Positions 35,594 to 46,673 of a stretch of 64,000 nucleotides of DNA are shown in pieces. This DNA comes from Maribacter huludaoensis (GTDB lineage: Bacteria > Bacteroidota > Bacteroidia > Flavobacteriales > Flavobacteriaceae): the NCBI RefSeq assembly GCF_029350945.1, contig NZ_JARKMS010000002.1, positions 637,276 to 701,275 on the forward strand, given 5' to 3'. Numbering within the stretch: the first letter of the stretch is position 1; each line of letters starts with the position of its first letter. The position numbers and the translations under genes are program-made. The notes under the pieces are model-generated. The model did not search any database, was not told the origin of the DNA, and saw only the letters and a list, made by a program, of their open reading frames with translations.

Positions 35594-37267
35594 ATGTGTG
35601 GAATAGTATGTGCATTTGATGTTAAGGAAAGTACTGAGGTACTTAGGCCTCAACTTTTAGAAATGTCAAAAAAGATTAGACATAGAGGTCCGGATTGGAG
35701 TGGTATCTATGCTGATGATAAAGCCATTTTAGCTCACGAGCGTTTGGCTATAGTTGATCCAGCTTCTGGAAAACAACCATTATTGAGTCCTAATGGTAAA
35801 TTGATATTGGCTGCCAATGGCGAAATATATAATCATAGAGAATTACGTAAGCAGTTTGAGGGTACATATGATTTTCAGACCGAGTCTGACTGTGAAGTAA
35901 TATTGGCTTTATACCAGGAAAAAGGGGTTAAGTTTTTAGATGAATTGAACGGTATTTTTGGTTTTACCATTTACGATGCCGATAAAGATGAATATTTTGT
36001 TGCTCGTGACCATATGGGCATTATTCCTCTATACATGGGTTGGGATAAAAACGGTACTTTCTATGTAGCATCAGAGTTAAAGGCTTTGGAAGGTACATGT
36101 ACCAAGATAGAATTATTTCCTCCAGGACATTATTTACATAGTGCTGACGGCGAATTGAAAAGATGGTACTCTAGAGATTGGATGGAGTATGATGCCGTAA
36201 AGGATAACGAAACTAGTATACAAGAAGTAAAAGAGGCTTTAGAGGCAGCAGTTCATAGACAATTGATGTCAGATGTGCCTTATGGCGTATTGTTGTCCGG
36301 TGGTTTGGATTCATCTGTTACTTCTGCCGTTGCTAAAAAGTATGCACAGAAAAGAATTGAGAGTGGTGATACGGCAGATGCTTGGTACCCACAGTTACAC
36401 TCTTTTTCCGTTGGTCTGGAGGGGTCTCCAGATTTGGCGGCCGCACAAAAAGTAGCGGACCACATTGGTACGGTACATCATGAAATTAAATTTACCATTC
36501 AAGAAGGTTTAGATGCAATTAAAGATGTTATCTATAATATTGAAACATATGATATTACTACCATTCGTTCATCTACACCAATGTATTTAATGGCTCGTGT
36601 TATTAAGTCCATGGGTATAAAAATGGTATTGTCCGGTGAAGGTGCAGATGAGATTTTTGGAGGTTATCTATACTTTCATAAAGCACCAAATGCTAGGGAG
36701 TTTCATGAAGAGACCGTTCGTAAATTAGATAAGTTGCACATGTACGATTGCTTAAGGGCAAACAAAAGTTTGGCCGCTTGGGGTATTGAAGGTCGTGTGC
36801 CATTTTTGGATAAAGAGTTTATGGATGTAGCTATGCGTATTAACCCAGAAGATAAAATGATCAACGGAGAACGTATGGAGAAGTGGGTAGTTCGTAAAGC
36901 TTTTGAGGATATGATACCTGAAAGCGTAGCTTGGAGACAAAAAGAGCAATTTAGCGATGGTGTTGGTTATAGCTGGATAGATACCTTAAAAGAACTGGTA
37001 GATAAGGAAATAACAGATGAGCAAATTGAAAATGCGGCGTTCCGCTTTCCGATCAACACGCCATTGAACAAAGAAGAGTATTACTATAGAACTATTTTTG
37101 AAGGGCATTTTCCTAGTGATGCCGCAGCCTTAAGTGTACCACAAGAAGCAAGTGTAGCTTGTAGTACCGCAACGGCATTGGAGTGGGACGAGGCGTTCAA
37201 AAATATGAACGATCCTTCAGGTAGGGCTATAGCTAACGTACATGACGAAGCTTATGTTAAACAATAG
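35594..37267 (+). CDS. asnB: Asparagine synthase B (glutamine-hydrolysing)
   Basis: A 557-residue enzyme making asparagine from aspartate, glutamine and ATP in the cytoplasm; the E. coli enzyme has 554 residues. Catalytic Cys2 of the class II glutaminase domain follows Met1 (MCGIVCAF), with RHRGPDWSG, ANGEIYNH and SDCEV downstream. The synthetase domain carries the pyrophosphate loop LLSGGLDSS near residue 234-242 and VLSGEGADEIFGGY. The length fits AsnB and not the 600-residue-plus variants of secondary metabolism. It diverges from the DUF2911 gene across an AT-rich spacer, and a strong terminator follows. Confidence 0.95.
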   Translation: MCGIVCAFDVKESTEVLRPQLLEMSKKIRHRGPDWSGIYADDKAILAHERLAIVDPASGKQPLLSPNGKLILAANGEIYNHRELRKQFEGTYDFQTESDCEVILALYQEKGVKFLDELNGIFGFTIYDADKDEYFVARDHMGIIPLYMGWDKNGTFYVASELKALEGTCTKIELFPPGHYLHSADGELKRWYSRDWMEYDAVKDNETSIQEVKEALEAAVHRQLMSDVPYGVLLSGGLDSSVTSAVAKKYAQKRIESGDTADAWYPQLHSFSVGLEGSPDLAAAQKVADHIGTVHHEIKFTIQEGLDAIKDVIYNIETYDITTIRSSTPMYLMARVIKSMGIKMVLSGEGADEIFGGYLYFHKAPNAREFHEETVRKLDKLHMYDCLRANKSLAAWGIEGRVPFLDKEFMDVAMRINPEDKMINGERMEKWVVRKAFEDMIPESVAWRQKEQFSDGVGYSWIDTLKELVDKEITDEQIENAAFRFPINTPLNKEEYYYRTIFEGHFPSDAAALSVPQEASVACSTATALEWDEAFKNMNDPSGRAIANVHDEAYVKQ

Positions 37268-37297
37268 GGTTTGAATTAGTCATTATATCTATTGTAA

Positions 37298-37334
37298 AAA
37301 CCCCGTCTACTTTGTAGGCGGGGTTTGCTTTTTT
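37298..37334 (+). terminator. Rho-independent terminator after asnB
   Basis: AAACCCCGTCTAC (37298-37310) pairs with GTAGGCGGGGTTT (37314-37326), with one T-G wobble. A T-rich tail follows. Confidence 0.88.
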
Positions 37335-37356
37335 ATAATAAGTATAATTTTAACTT

Positions 37357-37542
37357 TTAGAAGCTATCGATCATCTCTTTTAGTTTCTCCTTTGACTCTC
37401 CGGTCTTTTCTTGAATACGTCCCAATAGCTCATCAGATTTACCTTCGGCATAAGTAAGGTCGTCATCTGTTAGGTCTCCATACTTTTGTTTAAGTTTTCC
37501 TTTTGCTATATTCCACTTACCTTTAAATTGTTCTTCGTTCAT
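37357..37542 (-). CDS. CsbD-like small stress protein
   Basis: A 61-residue hydrophilic helical protein. The motif order [27 protein letters not shown], cited here only by its pieces ([19 protein letters not shown]), and [16 protein letters not shown] define the CsbD family. Family members are small cytoplasmic proteins induced by general stress in several phyla; the molecular role is not known. It ends 30 bp from the asnB terminator on the opposite strand. No nearby sigma-type promoter could be assigned with confidence. Confidence 0.88.
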   Translation of the reverse strand: MNEEQFKGKWNIAKGKLKQKYGDLTDDDLTYAEGKSDELLGRIQEKTGESKEKLKEMIDSF

Positions 37543-39876
<2,334 letters not shown>

Positions 39877-39895
39877 AATCTAATACTTACACAAC

Positions 39896-39925
39896 AAAAA
39901 CCTGCGTCTACAGCGCAGGTTTTTT
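39896..39925 (+). terminator. Rho-independent terminator after gyrB
   Basis: AAAAACCTGCG (39896-39906), a 7-base loop, then CGCAGGTTTTT (39914-39924) with a terminal T tract. Confidence 0.88.
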
Positions 39926-39946
39926 AGTTTTAATAAAATTTTAATT

Positions 39947-40963
39947 ATGAAAAATCTACTTACATGTATTATTGTTGGAACATGCTTGACTGCTTCAGCT
40001 CAGGCAGATTTTAATAATGTTCTTTCGGCAGGAGTTGAAGATGCAGAACGATTTACGACGGATTATATGTCGCCTCTTTCAGAAAGTGTGGTGTATAGCA
40101 TGTCTACCGGGTGGTACAATACTGCCGATGCAAAACCGTTGGGCGGTTTTGAAATCTCGATCATAGGTAACATTACCGGCTTTAAGAATAAAGAGGATAA
40201 AAAGACCTTCATCTTGGATCCTAGTGATTATCAGAATTTAGATTTTGTGGACAACCCGGGAGTTGCAAGAGAAGTGTCTACCGCATTAGGGGATATTTCA
40301 GGTACAGAAGTGTTTGTAGAAGGTGAAGTTTTGGGTGTAACGGTTCGTGAGACTTTTGAACTACCTTCGGGCTTGGCAGGAGAAGATATTGATTTTGTTC
40401 CTTCAGGATATTTGCAGGGTAGTGTAGGGTTGATAAAAGGAACGGAGCTAAAAGCAAGATTTCTTCCTAAAATAGAATACGAAGATGCATCTATTGGATT
40501 GTTCGGTGTTGGACTTCAGCATGATTTCACAAAACTATTACCGGCAGATAAGATACTACCTGTAGCAATTTCCGCCGTTGTAGGTTATACCAACATTAGT
40601 GGTGACTATGATTTGGCAAATGCAGATTTAATAGATGGTGAAAATCAACGTATAGAAGCTCAAATTAGTAGTTGGGCGTTTGGAGCGGTCGTTTCTACCA
40701 AACTGCCGATCATTAATTTTTATGGAGGGGTAAATTATATTACAGGTAAATCTGTAACTGATGTGTTGGGAACGTATAGGGTTACCAGAGGCCCTTTTGC
40801 TTCTGAAACGTATGAGGATCCATTTTCTATTACAAAGAAGGTAGATGGTGTAACCGGTACTTTAGGTACCAAACTTAAATTAGGTTTCTTTAGGCTGAAT
40901 GCTGAATATAATCTAGGAGAGTTCAATACGGCAACGGTTGGGGTCAACTTTGGTTTTAGATAA
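39947..40963 (+). CDS. Flavobacterial outer-membrane-like protein (DUF6588-like)
   Basis: A 338-residue exported protein with a signal peptide (MKNLLTCIIVGTCLTASA, then QADF). The remainder is beta-rich and ends GVNFGFR with alternating aromatic residues, like a small outer-membrane barrel. The opening NNVLSAGVEDAERFTTDYMSPLSESVVYSM-type segment (quoted only in part: ERFTTDYMSPLSE) is one I associate with the flavobacterial DUF6588 family, a recollection and not a search. Its function is unknown. It lies between two terminators and is therefore monocistronic. Confidence 0.7.
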   Translation: MKNLLTCIIVGTCLTASAQADFNNVLSAGVEDAERFTTDYMSPLSESVVYSMSTGWYNTADAKPLGGFEISIIGNITGFKNKEDKKTFILDPSDYQNLDFVDNPGVAREVSTALGDISGTEVFVEGEVLGVTVRETFELPSGLAGEDIDFVPSGYLQGSVGLIKGTELKARFLPKIEYEDASIGLFGVGLQHDFTKLLPADKILPVAISAVVGYTNISGDYDLANADLIDGENQRIEAQISSWAFGAVVSTKLPIINFYGGVNYITGKSVTDVLGTYRVTRGPFASETYEDPFSITKKVDGVTGTLGTKLKLGFFRLNAEYNLGEFNTATVGVNFGFR

Positions 40964-40980
40964 ATAAAGGTTTTAAATTT

Positions 40981-41027
40981 AAAAGGTCCGATAGGAATTA
41001 TCTCTAATTCCGTCGGACCTTTTTTTT
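40981..41027 (+). terminator. Long hairpin terminator
   Basis: AAAAGGTCCGA and GGAATTA pair with TAATTCC and TCGGACCTTTT around a TCTC loop, with a small bulge. Seven T follow. Confidence 0.85.
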
Positions 41028-41086
41028 GTACTTTAAAAAGTGTAGGTAATACTTTTAAAAAGCTGATCTAGAACAACTATGGGTAT

Positions 41087-41118
41087 AAAAAAGACTGCCC
41101 AGATCCCTCCGGACAGCC
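41087..41118 (-). terminator. Minus-strand terminator of the lipocalin-like lipoprotein gene
   Basis: On the minus strand GGCTGTCC (41118-41111) pairs with GGGCAGTC (41100-41093) through two G-U wobbles, followed by six U. On the plus strand those wobbles become A-C mismatches, so the hairpin favours one direction. Confidence 0.65.
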
Positions 41119-41145
41119 TTTTTCCCATGGCCCTGTTAAAATCGT

Positions 41146-41523
41146 TTATTCCCTTATGGCCAATGTTGCACCATCCTTCTTTTGAAGGTAAGAGCCCTCA
41201 TCCGTTGCTTTGATAGTGATAACATTATTGGGTTTATCTTTAAGACCTTTATACTCTACAGTATATACATCGTCTTTTTTGGACCAGTTGAAATCTGTTT
41301 TTAGGATAATCGTAGAACCGTCTATCTCTTGATATCTTCCTAGGTAGACATCGTTAAAAATCCATTCTTTACGAATTGTTTGTTTTGAAGAGCTCTCTGT
41401 CACGATTAGCTCAGATTGAGACCATAATCCTATTATAGGATCGTTGTTCTCTTCTATACGAGAACAGTTTGCAAGAAATACTATGGCACATATGGCCAAC
41501 AAAGAGAGGAACTTCTTAGTCAT
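41146..41523 (-). CDS. Small lipocalin-like lipoprotein
   Basis: A 125-residue lipoprotein. The signal MTKKFLSLLAICAIVFLANC ends with lipobox LANC (Cys20). The mature part opens DPIIGLWSQSEL, the G-x-W strand typical of flavobacterial lipocalin-like domains, and continues as a beta-rich small barrel. It should sit on the outer or inner membrane facing the periplasm. Ligand and role are unknown. A hairpin that works mainly on this strand follows the gene. The 290 bp upstream separates it from divergent mdh. Confidence 0.75.
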   Translation of the reverse strand: MTKKFLSLLAICAIVFLANCSRIEENNDPIIGLWSQSELIVTESSSKQTIRKEWIFNDVYLGRYQEIDGSTIILKTDFNWSKKDDVYTVEYKGLKDKPNNVITIKATDEGSYLQKKDGATLAIRE

Positions 41524-41813
41524 AAGTAGGTTAATTTAATTTTGGATTTGGGATCCACAGTAATTAACGTGAGTAATTTTGTGTTATTATTTTAATTCGA
41601 TGTATGGTCGCTTTTTGACGATTTCTTCGTTAAAGCGCAAAAAAAATTAACAAAATGTGCATTTTATCGATGTTTTTAATGTCTTGTAAGGGTAATAAAA
41701 TCAATAGGTCAGTACGATAATTCATCAATAAATACCTATTTTTGGAAAGGAAATTCAATAATCATAAAATGGACATTCCATTTTATATATAATAATTCAT
41801 AAAATAAAAATAA
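41524..41813. other. Divergent intergenic region upstream of mdh
   Basis: About 290 AT-rich bases. A TATTTTTG box (41737-41744) matches the Bacteroidota -7 element and lies about 70 bp before mdh; no -33 TTG was found at proper spacing. No gene or RNA was recognised. Confidence 0.4.
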
Positions 41814-42740
41814 ATGAAAGTTACAGTTGTAGGTGCTGGTGCGGTAGGTGCTAGTTGTGCAGAGTACATTGCCATTAAGGATTTTGCATCGGAAGTGGTT
41901 ATTTTGGACATTAAAGAAGGTTATGCTGAAGGAAAGGCGATGGATTTAATGCAAACGGCCTCTTTAAACGGATTTGATACAAAGATAACGGGCAGTACTA
42001 ACGATTACGCTAAGACAGCTGATAGTCATGTTGCCGTAATTACTTCTGGTATACCAAGAAAACCTGGTATGACTAGGGAAGAATTGATCGGTATCAATGC
42101 CGGTATCGTTAAAACGGTTTCAAGTAATCTTTTAGAGCACTCACCTAATGTTATTATCATAGTGGTAAGTAACCCTATGGATACCATGACTTATTTGGTC
42201 CATAAAACTACTGGTTTACCTAAAAATAGAATTATTGGTATGGGCGGTGCTTTGGATAGCGCACGTTTTAAGTATCGTTTGGCAGAAGCAATGGAAGCTC
42301 CTATTTCTGATATTGACGGTATGGTAATTGGTGGCCATAGTGACACCGGTATGGTTCCTTTAACTTCTCACGCAACTAGAAATAGTATTCGTGTATCTGA
42401 ATTCTTGTCTGATGAAAGATTGGAGCAAGTTGCTGCTGATACTAAGGTTGGTGGTGCTACATTGACCAAATTATTAGGAACTAGTGCTTGGTATGCCCCT
42501 GGTGCGGCAGTTTCTTCAATGGTTCAGGCAATTGCTTGTGATCAAAAGAAAATGTTCCCTTGTTCTACAATGTTAGATGGAGAATACGGTTTAAAGGATA
42601 TCTGTATAGGTGTTCCTGTAATCTTGGGTAAAGATGGTATCGAGAAAATAGTGGATATTCCATTAAGTGATGCAGAGAAAGCAAAAATGCAAGAAAGTGC
42701 TGCCGGTGTAACAAAGACCAATGGCCTTTTAGAGTTATAG
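41814..42740 (+). CDS. mdh: Malate dehydrogenase
   Basis: A 308-residue NAD-dependent enzyme of the citric acid cycle, interconverting malate and oxaloacetate in the cytoplasm. The N-terminal Rossmann motif reads VGAGAVGASCAEYIA. The substrate arginine loop is SGIPRKPGMTREEL, then VVSNPMDTMTY, and the catalytic histidine is in GGHSDTGMVPL. The length and the LDH-like sequence (MDH of the lactate-dehydrogenase-like group) are usual for Bacteroidota. It is a single gene closed by its own terminator. Confidence 0.95.
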   Translation: MKVTVVGAGAVGASCAEYIAIKDFASEVVILDIKEGYAEGKAMDLMQTASLNGFDTKITGSTNDYAKTADSHVAVITSGIPRKPGMTREELIGINAGIVKTVSSNLLEHSPNVIIIVVSNPMDTMTYLVHKTTGLPKNRIIGMGGALDSARFKYRLAEAMEAPISDIDGMVIGGHSDTGMVPLTSHATRNSIRVSEFLSDERLEQVAADTKVGGATLTKLLGTSAWYAPGAAVSSMVQAIACDQKKMFPCSTMLDGEYGLKDICIGVPVILGKDGIEKIVDIPLSDAEKAKMQESAAGVTKTNGLLEL

Positions 42741-42766
42741 TTTAACTACGCTTAACAATAGAACAG

Positions 42767-42801
42767 AGTCCTTATAGTCTAACTATAAGGACTTTGTTTA
42801 T
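42767..42801 (+). terminator. Rho-independent terminator after mdh
   Basis: AGTCCTTATAGT (42767-42778), loop CTA, ACTATAAGGACT (42782-42793), then a T-rich tail. Confidence 0.8.
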
Positions 42802-42877
42802 TTTATTAGGGATACCTTGGTGGTATATATGTAAAAAATATACTACTTAGAATAATCTTTCTTTTTATATTTGCCGC

Positions 42878-43495
42878 ATGAATGCAAAATGGTGCGTAAG
42901 TACTTTATTTATTATTCTAGCCTTATTGGGGCTAAGTCAAGAGCAAACTAAAGCTTCTAATCAACAAATTGTACTGCAATTTGAAGATGTAGAATTAGCT
43001 TCGGAATCCGCCCATGATGATATTTTGGAGGCAATTACCACCAAGCTTGAGATTCTAGGGGTTAATAGCGTTGAAATTATAGAGAATAACGGTGCTCAGT
43101 TAAGTATACGTTACTATAGTGATGTTGATGCAATTAGTGTAAAAAAGTTCTTGTCCGAAGAAAATGAACGGGCACTTTCCCACGAAGAAGGGTTTCCTTC
43201 GGATTATCCATCAGAGGAACTTCCTGAAACGTATAACCTAGTTGTATCCGATCTTCATCAGCAAGCTGAACATGGAGTGACTTTAAATGCAACTATCGTT
43301 GCTGTTCAAAAGCAGAGTACCAAAACAATAACCGATCCGGTATTATTACCGTTTTGTAATGCTGTAGCATTAGAACAAGATGTTCTTGTAAGTACGGCTT
43401 TTAAGATTAATAGAACTATTGCAATAGCAATAGATAATACTTCACAAATAATTCCAGAAGTAAGGGCAGGGCCTTGCACATGTGGAAATAGTTAA
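42878..43495 (+). CDS. Exported protein of unknown function next to secDF
   Basis: A 205-residue protein with an N-terminal signal-like helix (about 5-20). The mature part is acidic, with a possible alpha/beta fold; the segment around ITTKLEILGVNSVEIIENNG is reminiscent of small ferredoxin-like domains. The C-terminus ends GPCTCGNS with two cysteines, unusual for an exported flavobacterial protein. I recognise no family. A TATATTTG box at 42866-42873 ends only 4 bases before the ATG, so the transcript may be nearly leaderless. secDF follows 117 bp downstream on the same strand. Confidence 0.65.
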   Translation: MNAKWCVSTLFIILALLGLSQEQTKASNQQIVLQFEDVELASESAHDDILEAITTKLEILGVNSVEIIENNGAQLSIRYYSDVDAISVKKFLSEENERALSHEEGFPSDYPSEELPETYNLVVSDLHQQAEHGVTLNATIVAVQKQSTKTITDPVLLPFCNAVALEQDVLVSTAFKINRTIAIAIDNTSQIIPEVRAGPCTCGNS

Positions 43496-43612
43496 TTTCC
43501 GATAACATATACGAACACTAAGGAGCGTAATAACTTTTAACGTAAAAGTCTGTTGCCTTGGTTTTTAACATACACAAAATCTTAATCAACATAAATTAAA
43601 TAAACTATTAAA

Positions 43613-46600
43613 ATGCAAAACAAAGGACTTATAAAGCTGTTTGCTTTATTATTTGGGTTAGTCAGTATTTACCAGCTATCCTATACTTTCGTAACTAGTA
43701 AAGTAGAAAAAGAAGCGAACACTTTCGCTGCTAGCCGTATTTCTGAATCTGAAGAAGGCTATATAGCAAAAAGAGAGGCTGCAGCTGCTAGCTATCTTGA
43801 TTCTATTGGTAACAACCCTGTTTTTGGGTATACCAACTATAATGAAGCTAAAAAGAAAGAACTAAATAAAGGTCTTGACCTTAAAGGTGGTATTAACGTT
43901 ACCTTACAGATTTCTATTAAGGATATCCTTAAAGGGTTGGCTAATAATACCAAGAGCCCAATATTCAATAAAGCACTAGCTGATGCAGATGCTGCTGCTA
44001 GTAATAGTGATGACACGTATATCGATTTGTTTTTTGAAGCTTTCGATAATATTAAAGGTGATACTAAATTAGCTTCACCAGATATCTTCGCCAATAAAGG
44101 TCTTAGTGATGAGATCAACTTTCAAATGTCCGATGATGAGGTTAAGCCTATCATCCGTAGAAAAATAGATGAGTCCATCGTTTCTGCCTTTGAGGTACTA
44201 AGAGAACGTATAGATGGTTTTGGTGTTACACAACCAAACATTCAAAGAGAAGGTAACTCTGGTCGTATTTTGGTAGAATTGCCAGGTGCTAGAGATATCG
44301 CTAGAGCACAAGATCTTTTATCAAGTACTGCTCAATTAGAATTTTGGGAAACGTACAAGCAAAGTAATACCAGCTTCAGTACGTTCCTTATTCAAGCGAA
44401 CGAGAAATTAAAAACAATTGTTGACGTTAAGCAGCCAGAACAGGTTAAAGAGGAGTCTGAATTAGATTCATTATTATCTGATGTTTCCGCTGATTCTTTA
44501 GATTTAGCGACACAGGTAAATCCTTTATACGAATTATTGATTCCTGCTAATCCAGGATCAAATGCAATGTTCCGTGCCGCAATAAAAGATACGGCAACTA
44601 TTGGTTCTTATTTAAGAATGCCGGAAATCAGAAGATTATTGCCTGCTGATATACAGTTTACAAAATTTGTTTGGGAAAGACCTTCATCAGAAGATACTGA
44701 GGTTATTGATTTATACGCATTGAAGTCTAACCGCGAGGGTACACCAAGAATTAGTGGTGATGTTGTTAGTGATGCTAGAGCAGATTTTGATCAGTTCAGT
44801 AAGCCTGCCGTTTCTATGACCATGAATACGAAAGGAGCCAAGGAATGGGAAAAATTAACCGGTGATGCTTACACCAACCAGACCGGTATTGCAATTGTTC
44901 TGGATAACAAGGTATATACTGCTCCTGGTGTTTCTTCTGGTCCAATCTCCGGTGGTCGTTCAGAGATTACGGGCGACTTTACCGTAAACGAGACTAAAGA
45001 TATTTCTAATGTGCTTAGAGCTGGTAAACTTCCTGCTTCTGCAGAAATCATTCAATCGGAAATTGTTGGTCCTTCATTAGGTCAAGAAGCTATTGATAGT
45101 GGTTTTATGTCATTCTTGATCGCTTTTATAATCGTTCTTTTATGGATGATCGGTTATTACGGTAAAGCAGGTGTATTTGCGGATATCGCTTTAATGTTGA
45201 ACATCTTATTAATATTTGGTGTCTTAACTAGTTTAAATGCGGTATTGACTTTACCTGGTATTGCCGGTATTGTTTTAACGCTTGGTATGTCTGTTGATGC
45301 TAACGTACTGATCTTTGAACGTATTAAGGAAGAGTTGGCAAAAGGTAAAGGTAAGAGCCAAGCTGTTGCAGATGGTTTTGGTAATGCATTGTCTTCAATT
45401 TTAGATGCGAACATTACTACAGGTTTAACTGCGGTTATCTTATTTATTTTTGGATCAGGTCCAATTAAAGGTTTCGCAACTACCTTACTTATTGGTATTA
45501 TTACATCTTTATTTACTGCAATATTCATCACTCGTTTGTTAATCGACTGGTATATTAGTGGAAAAGGTAGAAGTTTGGATTTCTCCACTGGCATCACTAA
45601 AAACCTTTTCAAAGGAATTAATGTTGATTTCTTGAAGAAAAGAAAGATTGCTTACATAATATCAGGAATTTTAATAGCAGTTGGTTTATTCTCATTGTTA
45701 GCAGGACCGGGATTACAAAAGGGTGTAGATTTTATAGGAGGACGTTCATATACTGTTCGTTTTGAGAATCCTGTAAATCCTTCTGAAATAACATCAGAAT
45801 TGAATACCGTATTTGGTAGCGGAACAAATGTGAAAACATATGGCGAGTCTAACCAAGTGAAAATTACCACGCCTTATAAAGTAGATGTAGAGGGTATAGA
45901 AGTGGATACTGAAATTCAGGATAAACTTTACACTTCCCTTCAGAAGTATTTGCCGGACGGGTTTAGTAAAGAAGCCTTCGTATTGGGCGGTGTTGATGAT
46001 GAAGCAGTTGGTATTTTGGCATCTGTAAAGGTTGGTCCTACAATTGCAGATGATATTCAGAAAAACGCATTCTTGGCTATTTTAGGGTCATTACTTGTAG
46101 TGTTCCTATATATCTTAATAAGATTTAGAAGATGGCAATTCTCATTGGGTGCTGTAACTGCAGTATTCCATGATGTATTGATTGTACTTGGTGTATTCTC
46201 AATTTTTGGTAAACTAATGCCATTTAACATGGAAATTGACCAAGCGTTCATTGCGGCGATCCTGACCGTAATTGGTTACTCGCTGAATGATACCGTGGTA
46301 GTATTTGACCGTATTCGTGAAACTTTGGCCGAACGTGGCTGGAAAGGTGGTTCTAACATTAACTATGCTATTAATACCACGTTAAGTAGAACATTGAATA
46401 CATCTTTGACTACATTGGTAGTATTATTGGCAATCTTTATTTTTGGAGGTGAGTCATTAAGAGGATTTATGTTCGCAATGATCGTAGGTGTTCTTGTAGG
46501 TACATATTCATCTGTATTTATTGCAACTCCGGTAATGTTCGATGCATTGAGCAAGAAAATTACTTCGGGCAATGCTAAGCCTTCTACTGAAGTAGAATAA
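43613..46600 (+). CDS. secDF: Fused protein translocase subunit SecDF
   Basis: A 995-residue inner-membrane protein carrying SecD and SecF in one chain, normal for Bacteroidota. The N-terminal SecD half has one TM helix, a large periplasmic domain including GLDLKGGINVTLQI and LVELPGARDI, and six TM helices with GMSVDANVLIFERIKEEL. The SecF half begins about residue 680, with KGVDFIGGRSYTVRF and GYSLNDTVVVFDRIRE. It uses the proton gradient to pull exported proteins through SecYEG. A tetraloop (GAAA) terminator follows. YidD and Lgt, also envelope-biogenesis proteins, are encoded nearby on the other strand. Confidence 0.97.
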   Translation: MQNKGLIKLFALLFGLVSIYQLSYTFVTSKVEKEANTFAASRISESEEGYIAKREAAAASYLDSIGNNPVFGYTNYNEAKKKELNKGLDLKGGINVTLQISIKDILKGLANNTKSPIFNKALADADAAASNSDDTYIDLFFEAFDNIKGDTKLASPDIFANKGLSDEINFQMSDDEVKPIIRRKIDESIVSAFEVLRERIDGFGVTQPNIQREGNSGRILVELPGARDIARAQDLLSSTAQLEFWETYKQSNTSFSTFLIQANEKLKTIVDVKQPEQVKEESELDSLLSDVSADSLDLATQVNPLYELLIPANPGSNAMFRAAIKDTATIGSYLRMPEIRRLLPADIQFTKFVWERPSSEDTEVIDLYALKSNREGTPRISGDVVSDARADFDQFSKPAVSMTMNTKGAKEWEKLTGDAYTNQTGIAIVLDNKVYTAPGVSSGPISGGRSEITGDFTVNETKDISNVLRAGKLPASAEIIQSEIVGPSLGQEAIDSGFMSFLIAFIIVLLWMIGYYGKAGVFADIALMLNILLIFGVLTSLNAVLTLPGIAGIVLTLGMSVDANVLIFERIKEELAKGKGKSQAVADGFGNALSSILDANITTGLTAVILFIFGSGPIKGFATTLLIGIITSLFTAIFITRLLIDWYISGKGRSLDFSTGITKNLFKGINVDFLKKRKIAYIISGILIAVGLFSLLAGPGLQKGVDFIGGRSYTVRFENPVNPSEITSELNTVFGSGTNVKTYGESNQVKITTPYKVDVEGIEVDTEIQDKLYTSLQKYLPDGFSKEAFVLGGVDDEAVGILASVKVGPTIADDIQKNAFLAILGSLLVVFLYILIRFRRWQFSLGAVTAVFHDVLIVLGVFSIFGKLMPFNMEIDQAFIAAILTVIGYSLNDTVVVFDRIRETLAERGWKGGSNINYAINTTLSRTLNTSLTTLVVLLAIFIFGGESLRGFMFAMIVGVLVGTYSSVFIATPVMFDALSKKITSGNAKPSTEVE

Positions 46601-46621
46601 TAGTCTAACTAACTCAAATAG

Positions 46622-46653
46622 AAAAAGCCGTTCAGAAATGAACGGCTTTTTTT
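46622..46653. terminator. Bidirectional terminator between secDF and the ABC ATPase gene
   Basis: AAAAAGCCGTTCA (46622-46634), loop GAAA, TGAACGGCTTTTT (46639-46651), flanked by A and T tracts. Confidence 0.92.
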
Positions 46654-46673
46654 ATTTCATAAGGCTTCTTTTG

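Noticed and set aside
45157..45612. 151-residue minus-strand frame inside secDF
   Set aside because: Antisense to well-conserved transmembrane segments; open only because of codon bias.
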